From assembly GCF_943913055.1 (NCBI RefSeq), contig NZ_CALTWS010000148.1, forward strand, positions 1-6,836: DNA of 6,836 nucleotides, in the 5' to 3' direction. Source of the stretch: an uncultured Brevundimonas sp. GTDB lineage: Bacteria > Pseudomonadota > Alphaproteobacteria > Caulobacterales > Caulobacteraceae. The notes under the pieces are model-generated. The model made no database searches. It was given only the letters and a program-made list of their open reading frames with translations, and had not been told where the DNA came from. How positions within the stretch are numbered: position 1 is the stretch's first letter; the number at the start of each line of letters is the position of its first letter. Both the position numbers and the translations under genes were made by a program. Shown here in pieces: positions 1-5,334 of this stretch.

Positions 1-1873
1 GGGCGGGTGTCGCGGGCACAGGTGCCGGCACTGCGGGCGGAGCGGCAGCGGGAGCCTGCCCAGGCGCGGGCACGATGACCACCGGCGGCTCGTCCGGGCC
101 GGGCGCGGGTGTCAGCGCCGTCTCGGGCGGGTCCTCGGTGATCAGGGCGGGATCGACCCCGTCCTCGGTGGTCGTCTCGACCTCCAGCGGCGTAGGAGGG
201 GCGCGACGCAGGGTCGGGCGCACCAGTTCCGGCGGCGCATAGACGGTCAGGGTCACGTCGTCACCCTGCGAATAGTTGTGGCCCCGCACCACACCGACCT
301 CGCGCCCCGTGACGCCCAGGGCGGCGCTGGCGACGCGGAAGGCATCGGCGTCGGCCGCCTCAACGATGACGGGGCGCCCCTCGGAGAGAGCCTTCGCTGC
401 CCCTGCTGCATCCGTCAGTTCCGTATCCTTGCCGGTCAGAAAGACGAAGCTGGGCTCATGAAAGCCTGTGACGGCCACCGGACCGTTCCGCCCCTGACTG
501 GGCAGCAGTTCGGCCTTGGCCAGCACCTCGACCAGTTGAGGCGCGATGGCCAGCGGCTTCAGCTGGCGGATGGTCCCAGCCAGTCCCGCGTGGGCGATCA
601 GACCCAGGGCGATCGAGACCAGGACGGCGGTCACCGCCGCCCGATGCATCAGAAGGAAGGCCCCGACCAAGGCAGCCAGGACGGCAAAGACGATTGTGAT
701 CGTGGCCCATGTCTGGGCGGTCGACCGCCCGAACTCGGTGAGGCCATAGACGGTGATCAGGACGACGATCAGACCGGCGAACAGCGCCAGACCCGCTCCG
801 GCAATACGCGAGACCTTGCCGATCGGCTGGGTCAGGGCGGCTGCGGCCAGCAGAGCGATGGCCCCGAAGGTCGGCAGCGTATAGTGCGCCAGCTTCGTCG
901 GGGTCAGTTCGAAAATCAGCCAAGCCGGCACCAGCCAGCAGACCAGGAATCGCACCGCCGGCTCGGCCCGCCGATGCCAGCCGGTCGAGATCGCGGCGGG
1001 CAGCATCAGGGTCGCCGGGAACAGCAGGACCGGGGCCAGCAGCAGGAAATATCCCGGCCAGGCCCCATGACTTTCATGCCCGCCCGCGATCTTGGGGGCC
1101 AGATCGCCCATGATGGCCTCGCGCCAGAAGCCGCCGTCCGTCGCGATGGTGATGGCGATGGCCCAAGGCCCGACCAGAAGTGCCACAAGCGGTAGGCCCC
1201 AGCCCCAGCCCAGGCTGCGCAGCCATCTGAAATCACGATCCCAGATCGACAGGGTGAACATGGCAGGGGCAATCACGATCAGCCCGACCGGCCCCTTGAC
1301 CAGGATAGACAGACCCAGCCCGAACCAGAACATCAGCTTGTGCGGTCTGAGCGGCGTCTCACCCGCCCGCCGCGCCAGATAGACCCGCGCCAGACCCGCC
1401 ATCGACAGCGTCACGGCCGCGCACAGCATGGCATCGGTCTTGGCGATCCCCGCCTCTGTCGAGAGCAGGAAACTGGCCCCCAGCATGGCCCCGGCCAGGA
1501 ACCCCGCACGCTGGCCGAACATGGCCGCCCCCGCCCAGGCACAGGCTGCCGCCGCCAGCATGGCCGCCAAGAGTGAGGGGATGCGATAGGCCGAGATATC
1601 CCGCGCCTCGACGCCCGAAGTGGCCGCCACCGCCACCGCCTGCATCCAGTAGATGCCGACCGGCTTCTTCCAACGCGGCTCGTCCTGGAAGCGGATGTCG
1701 ACATAGTCGCCGCTCTGCAGCATCTGCGACGTGGCCTGGGCATAGCGGCTTTCATCGCGATCCAGCGGCGGCAGCAGCATCATCACGGGCAGGCCGGCGA
1801 ACAGGGCGACCAAGGCCGCGAGTAGCGGTCCGCGCCAGCCGGCGATGTAGCGATCGAGATCGGGACGCATCAT
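1..1873 (-). CDS. ArnT-like GT39 membrane glycosyltransferase (3' end cut by window edge)
   Basis: Polyprenyl-phosphate-dependent glycosyltransferase of the PMT/ArnT type, expected to move a sugar from a lipid carrier to a periplasmic acceptor such as lipid A. The frame is open from the start codon to the window edge: 624 codons with no stop. Residues 38-44 read DRDESRY, the acidic first periplasmic loop of the family, followed by FQDEPRWKKPVGIYW at 62-76. About a dozen hydrophobic segments lie between residues 16 and 430. PTKLAHY at 325-331 and GFHEPSFVFLTG at 470-481, in a soluble C-terminal domain, also match the family. From about residue 545 the protein becomes a Pro/Ala-rich tail that is still running at the edge. 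The start is ATG at 1873, with AAGGA (1882-1886) 8 bases upstream; a second ATG follows directly. It diverges from a GT2 gene that probably makes its donor. The family is secure; sugar and acceptor are unknown. Confidence 0.9.
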   Translation of the reverse strand, partial: MMRPDLDRYIAGWRGPLLAALVALFAGLPVMMLLPPLDRDESRYAQATSQMLQSGDYVDIRFQDEPRWKKPVGIYWMQAVAVAATSGVEARDISAYRIPSLLAAMLAAAACAWAGAAMFGQRAGFLAGAMLGASFLLSTEAGIAKTDAMLCAAVTLSMAGLARVYLARRAGETPLRPHKLMFWFGLGLSILVKGPVGLIVIAPAMFTLSIWDRDFRWLRSLGWGWGLPLVALLVGPWAIAITIATDGGFWREAIMGDLAPKIAGGHESHGAWPGYFLLLAPVLLFPATLMLPAAISTGWHRRAEPAVRFLVCWLVPAWLIFELTPTKLAHYTLPTFGAIALLAAAALTQPIGKVSRIAGAGLALFAGLIVVLITVYGLTEFGRSTAQTWATITIVFAVLAALVGAFLLMHRAAVTAVLVSIALGLIAHAGLAGTIRQLKPLAIAPQLVEVLAKAELLPSQGRNGPVAVTGFHEPSFVFLTGKDTELTDAAGAAKALSEGRPVIVEAADADAFRVASAALGVTGREVGVVRGHNYSQGDDVTLTVYAPPELVRPTLRRAPPTPLEVETTTEDGVDPALITEDPPETALTPAPGPDEPPVVIVPAPGQAPAAAPPAVPAPVPATPA

Positions 1874-1972
1874 GATGAACGTCCTTACACGGGCATTGGG
1901 CCTTCGTCATGCGTCCGCATTCCGGCCAAGCGTCAGCATTCGTTCGGCCCCTCCCCCCTGCGACCGAACTCG

Positions 1973-1978
1973 GCTAGA
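1973..1978 (+). promoter_or_regulatory. Possible -10 element of the GT2 gene
   Basis: GCTAGA at 1973-1978, followed by GAC, resembles the GCTANAWC -10 element described for housekeeping promoters in Caulobacter. It ends 9 bases before the GT2 ATG at 1988, so transcription would begin within a few bases of the start codon. No convincing -35 match lies upstream, so the call is tentative. Confidence 0.25.
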
Positions 1979-1987
1979 GACGGTTTC

Positions 1988-2716
1988 ATGAGCGAAACCC
2001 TGCCCGACATTTCCGTCGTCGTCCCCGTGCACAACGAGCAGGGCGCGGCCGCGCCGCTGGCGCGCGAGATTGCCGCCGCCTTTCAGGGTCGATCTTACGA
2101 GATGGTCTTTGTCGATGATGCGTCACGCGATCAGACCCTGGCCGAACTGCGCAGCCTGATGGCCGATTTGCCGACCTTGCGGGTGCTCAGCCACGCGACC
2201 AATGCGGGCCAGAGCCGGGCCGTGCGCACCGGCGTCATGGCGGCTCGCGCGCCCATTGTGGTCACTCTGGACGGCGACGGCCAGAACCCGCCTTCGGACG
2301 CGCCACGGCTGGCCGATCTGCTGGCGTCATCGCCCGCGACGGTGGGCCTGGTCGGCGGGGTGCGCTCCAAGCGTCAGGACTCGGAGGCTAAGCGATGGGC
2401 CTCGCGCTGGGCCAACCGCATCCGCAAGAAGCTGCTGTCCGACGATGCCGACGATACGGGCTGCGGGCTGAAGGCCTTTCGCCGCGATGTCTTTCTGCGA
2501 CTCCCCTATTTCGATCACATCCACCGCTACCTGCCGGCACTGATGATCCGTGAGGGCTATCAGAACCTGTATCTGGACGTGGACCACCGTCACCGCGAGG
2601 TCGGCCAGTCGAAGTACACCAATTGGGGACGGCTTCTGGCCTCGGTCTCGGACCTGATAGGTGTCGTCTGGCTGAAGTCGCGCTCGCGCCGTACGGGTGC
2701 AATCTCGGAGTTTTGA
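1988..2716 (+). CDS. GT2 dolichol/undecaprenyl-phosphate sugar synthase (DPM1/ArnC-like)
   Basis: A 242-residue family 2 glycosyltransferase of the DPM1/GtrB/ArnC type, expected to transfer a sugar from a nucleotide sugar to undecaprenyl phosphate at the cytoplasmic face. The GT-A fold motifs come in order: VVVPVHNE (10-17), FVDDASRD (41-48), NAGQSRAVRTG (72-82), the metal-binding LDGDGQNPP (94-102), DTGCGLKAFRR (156-166), HRYLPAL (179-185) and HRHREVGQSKY (200-210). It lacks the two C-terminal membrane helices of ArnC and GtrB and ends in a basic segment (KSRSRR, 230-235), so it is probably a peripheral enzyme like soluble DPM1. The start has no clear Shine-Dalgarno sequence; AGAGA is the nearest purine run. 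It diverges from the GT39 gene, and together they form a plausible donor-synthase and transferase pair. The sugar cannot be read from the sequence. Confidence 0.93.
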   Translation: MSETLPDISVVVPVHNEQGAAAPLAREIAAAFQGRSYEMVFVDDASRDQTLAELRSLMADLPTLRVLSHATNAGQSRAVRTGVMAARAPIVVTLDGDGQNPPSDAPRLADLLASSPATVGLVGGVRSKRQDSEAKRWASRWANRIRKKLLSDDADDTGCGLKAFRRDVFLRLPYFDHIHRYLPALMIREGYQNLYLDVDHRHREVGQSKYTNWGRLLASVSDLIGVVWLKSRSRRTGAISEF

Positions 2717-2796
2717 GGCCGATGGCGAAGGGCGTCGCCTTGCGTTAAGCAGGACCTCTGGATGCGGTGCTCGCGTCCATATTGGGGGAGCCTGTC

Positions 2797-3228
2797 ATGC
2801 TGATCGCCCTGCCGCTGCTGGTCATTCCGGTGGTGCTCTACAACATCGTGGTCCTGAGCGGCCTGATGGGCGATGGCGGCGCGGGCGTCGGCGCCGACGC
2901 CATCCTGCGCGATCCGATCTTCTCCATCCCTATGGCCTCAGGCGCAAACTGGAGCGTGGGGGCCGGCGACTTGATCCTGCTGCTGTCGCTGGCGCTGCTG
3001 TTCTTCGAGTTGTTGAAGTCGACGTCCAGCCAGCGAATTGCCATCGTCAATCACGCCCTGTCGATGATCCTGCTGGTCGTCTGCCTGGTCGAGTTCCTGC
3101 TGCTGCGCGGGTTCGCGACTTCAACCTTCTTCCTGATCGGGACGATGGTCTTGTTGGACGTGCTGGCCGGGTTCATCGTGACCATCGTCTCGTCACGCAA
3201 GGACCTGGACTTCGGCGCGGGGCGGTAA
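2797..3228 (+). CDS. Uncharacterised four-helix membrane protein
   Basis: A 143-residue protein with four likely membrane helices, at about residues 2-22, 57-74, 86-104 and 108-131. I recognise the pattern as a conserved alphaproteobacterial family without assigned function: SGA.W (48-52), GDL (57-59), LLFFELLK (67-74), H86, LVEFLLLR (97-104), AT..FF (107-112) and DVLAGF (121-126). This recognition is from memory. D58, E71, E99 and D121 lie in or at the ends of hydrophobic helices. ATG at 2797 is chosen because GGGGGAG (2784-2790) lies 6 bases upstream; the frame could extend to GTG at 2767, but that has no ribosome site. It follows the GT2 gene by 80 bases on the same strand, so co-transcription is possible but not compelling. 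A short weak stem (GGCGA/TCGCC, 2724-2739) sits in that gap. No function is assigned. Confidence 0.85.
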   Translation: MLIALPLLVIPVVLYNIVVLSGLMGDGGAGVGADAILRDPIFSIPMASGANWSVGAGDLILLLSLALLFFELLKSTSSQRIAIVNHALSMILLVVCLVEFLLLRGFATSTFFLIGTMVLLDVLAGFIVTIVSSRKDLDFGAGR

Positions 3229-3273
3229 CGCTGCGCAGTCGCCCTCAAACAGCCGCCCAGCGATAGAGCAAAA

Positions 3274-3342
3274 TCAGGAAAAGCCGACGAGCAGGACCGC
3301 GACCACGGTCACGTCGAAGGCGCGGGCGAGAAAAGCGAGCAT
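3274..3342 (-). CDS. Candidate 22-residue hydrophobic peptide
   Basis: A short reading frame from ATG at 3342 to TGA at 3274 encodes a peptide beginning MLAFLARAFDVTVV and ending VLLVGFS. It has one short hydrophobic helix with a single Arg and a single Asp. Nineteen of 22 codons end in G or C, as in the neighbouring genes, which is the main support. It begins 55 bases after the stop of the phaR-linked hypothetical gene, on the same strand, so it could be the last member of that unit. The ribosome site is weak: a CGGA whose GGA ends 8 bases before the ATG. Chance is a real alternative at this length. Confidence 0.3.
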   Translation of the reverse strand: MLAFLARAFDVTVVAVLLVGFS

Positions 3343-3397
3343 GGCGGGTGTCCGGCGAATGGGCGTTCACCGCTTGCCAGCAAGGACCGTGCCGAAG

Positions 3398-3751
3398 TCA
3401 GATGTCGGTGTCGGTCGCCCTGCCCGGCAATGGCCGCCGCTCGGACGGCCCCGAGTATTCCGCGCCCAGATAGGTATTGCGTGCCGCGCCCAGCACAGGC
3501 GGGCCACCCTTCAGCCCGCGCTTCTGACCCGACTGGCCCAGCAACTGGGCGGCAAAGGCGGCCGGCGAGGCATCGGCCGGCGGCGTGGGGGCAGGTCTTG
3601 CCGGGCTGGGCTCATGGTCCACGACGGGTTCGACCGGCACGATCTCACGGCGTGCCTGCATCGCCTCGGCCCGACGCTCCTCGCCCCGACGCTGAGTAGA
3701 GCGACGTTCGCGCGGCTGAACCGCAGAGATGGGGCGAACGTCGTCACTCAT
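3398..3751 (-). CDS. Arg-rich hypothetical protein coupled to phaR
   Basis: A 117-residue soluble protein of unknown function. Residues 14-36 form a highly charged, probably helical stretch rich in Arg and Glu (RERRSTQRRGEERRAEAM and on). Residues 48-63 are Pro/Ala-rich and likely disordered. Residues 64-101 look like the structured part, with FAAQLLGQ (66-73), KRGLKGG (77-83) and YLGAEYSG (94-101). I have the impression of having seen this C-terminal block in small Caulobacterales hypotheticals but cannot name a family. The ATG begins 3 bases after the phaR stop, and AAGGA (3762-3766), 10 bases before the ATG, lies inside the end of phaR. Transcription and probably translation are therefore tied to phaR, suggesting but not proving a role in storage-granule biology. 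There is no signal peptide or membrane segment. Confidence 0.75.
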   Translation of the reverse strand: MSDDVRPISAVQPRERRSTQRRGEERRAEAMQARREIVPVEPVVDHEPSPARPAPTPPADASPAAFAAQLLGQSGQKRGLKGGPPVLGAARNTYLGAEYSGPSERRPLPGRATDTDI

Positions 3752-3754
3752 GCC

Positions 3755-4375
3755 TCAGCTGTCCTTGTTTGACGGGGTGCCCGACCCAGCCTTGGCCAAG
3801 CGATCCAGTTGATCACGCATCTCTTCCATCTGGCGCTGCATCATGGCCAGCGGATCGGTGACGGGTGGCGGGGCGTCGGAGGCGGCCGGAGCCTTGGGCA
3901 TGACCGCACCGAACCCGGGCCACATCTTCATGGCCTCGCTGAACATGGACATGTTGCGCTTGACCGCCTCGTCCATCAGGCCTGCGCCCGGGGTTGCGCC
4001 GAAGGCCTTGGAGAACTGGCCCCGGATCTGCTCCTGCTGGCGGGTGAAGCTGTCCAGCGACATCTCCAGATAGCTGGGCAGCACGCCCTGCATCTGGCCG
4101 CCGTAGAAGCCGATCAGCTGGCGCAGGAACTGGACGGGCAGCAGAGCCTCGCCACGGCTTTCCTCCTCGAAGATAATCTGCGTCAGGATCTGACGGGTCA
4201 GGTCGTCCTCGGTCTTGGCGTCATAGACCACGAACTCGACGCCGTCGCGGACCATCTTGGCCAGGTCTTCCAGCGTCACATAGGCCGAGGTCGCGGTGTT
4301 ATAGAGCCGACGGTTGGCGTACTTCTTGATGATGACGGTGCCGTTCTTGTCGGTTCCGGATTTCTTGTCGGCCAC
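3755..4375 (-). CDS. phaR: PhaR, polyhydroxyalkanoate synthesis repressor
   Basis: A 206-residue DNA- and polymer-binding regulator. In the studied family PhaR represses phasin genes and its own gene, and is released when it binds nascent polyhydroxybutyrate granules. The N-terminal domain is unmistakable: IKKYANRRLYNT (16-27), then YVTLEDLAKMV (32-42) and the acidic E56-D58. The polymer-accumulation domain follows with QIIFEEE (66-72), LLPVQFLRQLIGFYGGQMQ (78-96) and LPSYLEMS (99-106). A Pro/Ala-rich linker (160-175) leads to a short C-terminal coiled coil (MMQRQMEEMRDQLDRL, 178-193). The start is GTG at 4375 with AGGGAA (4382-4387) 6 bases upstream; no in-frame ATG competes. Its stop is 3 bases from the next gene's ATG. 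It lies 94 bases downstream of the TrhA-like gene and has a candidate promoter in that gap. Confidence 0.96.
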   Translation of the reverse strand: MADKKSGTDKNGTVIIKKYANRRLYNTATSAYVTLEDLAKMVRDGVEFVVYDAKTEDDLTRQILTQIIFEEESRGEALLPVQFLRQLIGFYGGQMQGVLPSYLEMSLDSFTRQQEQIRGQFSKAFGATPGAGLMDEAVKRNMSMFSEAMKMWPGFGAVMPKAPAASDAPPPVTDPLAMMQRQMEEMRDQLDRLAKAGSGTPSNKDS

Positions 4376-4410
4376 GCTACGTTCCCTGACATATTATTGT
4401 TCTGGCGCGC

Positions 4411-4439
4411 ACTATCCCGCAGCGCGAAGGCCAGCGCAA
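4411..4439 (-). promoter_or_regulatory. Candidate phaR promoter
   Basis: On the minus strand TTGCGC (4439-4434) and GATAGT (4416-4411) are separated by exactly 17 bases, a fair sigma-70-type -35/-10 pair. Transcription would start around 4404, giving a leader of roughly 28 bases that includes an unusually AT-rich patch (4389-4401) just upstream of the phaR ribosome site. This would let phaR be expressed apart from the gene before it. It was identified by eye only. Confidence 0.35.
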
Positions 4440-4441
4440 AT

Positions 4442-4476
4442 CACCTGACCAAATCGTGTGCGGGTGCGATCAGGTG
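4442..4476 (-). terminator. Weak hairpin at the end of the TrhA-like gene
   Basis: CACCTGA (4442-4448) and TCAGGTG (4470-4476) form a 7-base-pair inverted repeat with a 21-base loop, overlapping the TGA of the TrhA-like gene. On the minus strand ATTTG follows the stem, which is not a proper T tract. It may attenuate read-through before the phaR promoter, but the long loop makes it weak. Confidence 0.2.
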
Positions 4477-5180
4477 CCCAAGGCCGCCGGGGCCAGGACG
4501 ACGCCCACCAGAACCGCCGCCCAGTGCGTCATTGCACCCGTGACGACGAAGCCGTGCCAGATCGCGCGACGGAACTTCACCTTTGGGCTGATGAAGACGA
4601 AGACGCCTGCGGTGTAGATGAGCCCGCCCGCGACCAGCAGGCCCAGCGCGACTGGATGCACCGTCTCCATCATGGGTTTCAGCGCCAGTACGGCGACCCA
4701 GCCGAAACCGACATAGACCGCGCTCCACACCGCATCCGACAGACGCGGCAGGGCCAGTTTGGCGAAGACCCCGCCCAGGGCCATGGCCCAGACCAGGATC
4801 GAAAACCCGATCGACCACGCCCCCTCGAACCTCTGGGTCGTGAAGGGGGTATAGCTGCCGGCGATCATCAAGAAGATCGCCGCCTCGTCCAGCCGGCGCA
4901 GGATCGGTCGCGCCGCGCAGGGGCGGATCTGGTTGTAGACCGTCGAGATCGACAGCATGGCGATCAGGCAAAGCGCATAGATGGCTGTCGCCACCGTCGC
5001 GCCGATACCGGAATAGATCGCCGCCAGGACCGCCAGCACGATGCCGCCGATGCCGGCCAGGACCAGACCCACCACGTGGACCCACAAATCCGCCGACTTC
5101 TCGCCGGGCGTCCGATAGTGCTCGATCATGTCGAGCTCGTCGGGTGTGCAGACCCGGGTGAACAGTCGCTTCAGTCTCAT
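4470..5180 (-). CDS. Hemolysin III / TrhA (PAQR) family membrane protein
   Basis: A 236-residue seven-helix protein of the bacterial PAQR family, called hemolysin III or TrhA and linked in other bacteria to membrane-lipid homeostasis. HVVGLVLAGIG (35-45), LSISTVYN (76-83), LRRLDEAAIFLMIAGSYTPF (94-113), FVFISPKVKF and IWHGFVVTGAMTH (207-219) follow the family order. The usual SxxYH has Asn83 in place of His. Asp98 is kept but followed by Glu99. The first His of the C-terminal HxxxH is Arg205, while His209 is kept. The metal site therefore looks incomplete, though related alphaproteobacterial proteins may share this. ATG at 5180 is preferred because AAGGAG (5189-5194) is 8 bases upstream; ATG at 5186 is only 2 bases from it. 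It diverges from phaA and precedes phaR. A role tied to storage granules is only a guess. Confidence 0.9.
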   Translation of the reverse strand: MRLKRLFTRVCTPDELDMIEHYRTPGEKSADLWVHVVGLVLAGIGGIVLAVLAAIYSGIGATVATAIYALCLIAMLSISTVYNQIRPCAARPILRRLDEAAIFLMIAGSYTPFTTQRFEGAWSIGFSILVWAMALGGVFAKLALPRLSDAVWSAVYVGFGWVAVLALKPMMETVHPVALGLLVAGGLIYTAGVFVFISPKVKFRRAIWHGFVVTGAMTHWAAVLVGVVLAPAALGT

Positions 5181-5225
5181 CAGCATGGCTCCTTCAAGCC
5201 ACGGGGTGACGGGTTCGTTCCCCGA

Positions 5226-5249
5226 CACTGTCACGACATGGTGACTGTG
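5226..5249. promoter_or_regulatory. Inverted repeat between the TrhA-like gene and phaA (candidate operator)
   Basis: GTCAC (5230-5234) and GTGAC (5241-5245) are perfect inverted arms around a 6-base spacer. One mismatch further out, CAC (5226-5228) and GTG (5247-5249) extend the symmetry to 24 bases. It sits 37 bases upstream of the TrhA-like ribosome-site end and 85 bases upstream of the phaA start, in the only non-coding DNA shared by the two divergent genes. The size and symmetry suit a dimeric repressor or activator. The half-sites do not match the CTGC/GCAG pattern reported for PhaR. Confidence 0.4.
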
Positions 5250-5334
5250 CGCTGAACAGGCTGGGTTGGAGGTGACGAAGGCGCTGCGATGCGGCACAAG
5301 CGCCACACGTCTTTTCTCCCCGAAAGGAAAACTC

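Noticed and set aside
278..1195. Long plus-strand open frame of 305 codons
   Set aside because: It is antisense to the GT39 gene, rich in Gln, Arg, Asp and Gly as expected for a shadow frame in GC-rich DNA, and has no recognisable domain. The minus-strand frame has clear ArnT-like motifs.
2724..2739. GGCGA/TCGCC stem as a terminator after the GT2 gene
   Set aside because: Only 5 base pairs and no T tract; too weak to list as a terminator.
3231..3238. CTGCGCAG as a PhaR operator
   Set aside because: The half-sites match but have no 3-4 base spacer, and it lies just downstream of the four-helix protein stop, not in a promoter.
2697..3266. Plus-strand open frame overlapping the four-helix protein in another frame
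   Set aside because: It is Arg/Gly/Ala-rich and lacks any motif, while the overlapping frame at 2797-3228 has a strong ribosome site and membrane pattern.
3229..3397. A shared terminator between the convergent four-helix gene and the phaR unit
   Set aside because: I found only short, broken stems such as CGCTG/CAGCG (3229-3262) and none with a T tract, so none is called.
3809..4543. Plus-strand open frame opposite phaR
   Set aside because: Its sequence is the reverse-frame shadow of PhaR, which carries unmistakable motifs on the minus strand.
4458..5255. Plus-strand open frame opposite the TrhA-like gene
   Set aside because: Composition is Asp/Arg/Gln/His-rich with no hydrophobic pattern or domain; the opposite strand encodes a clear seven-helix protein.
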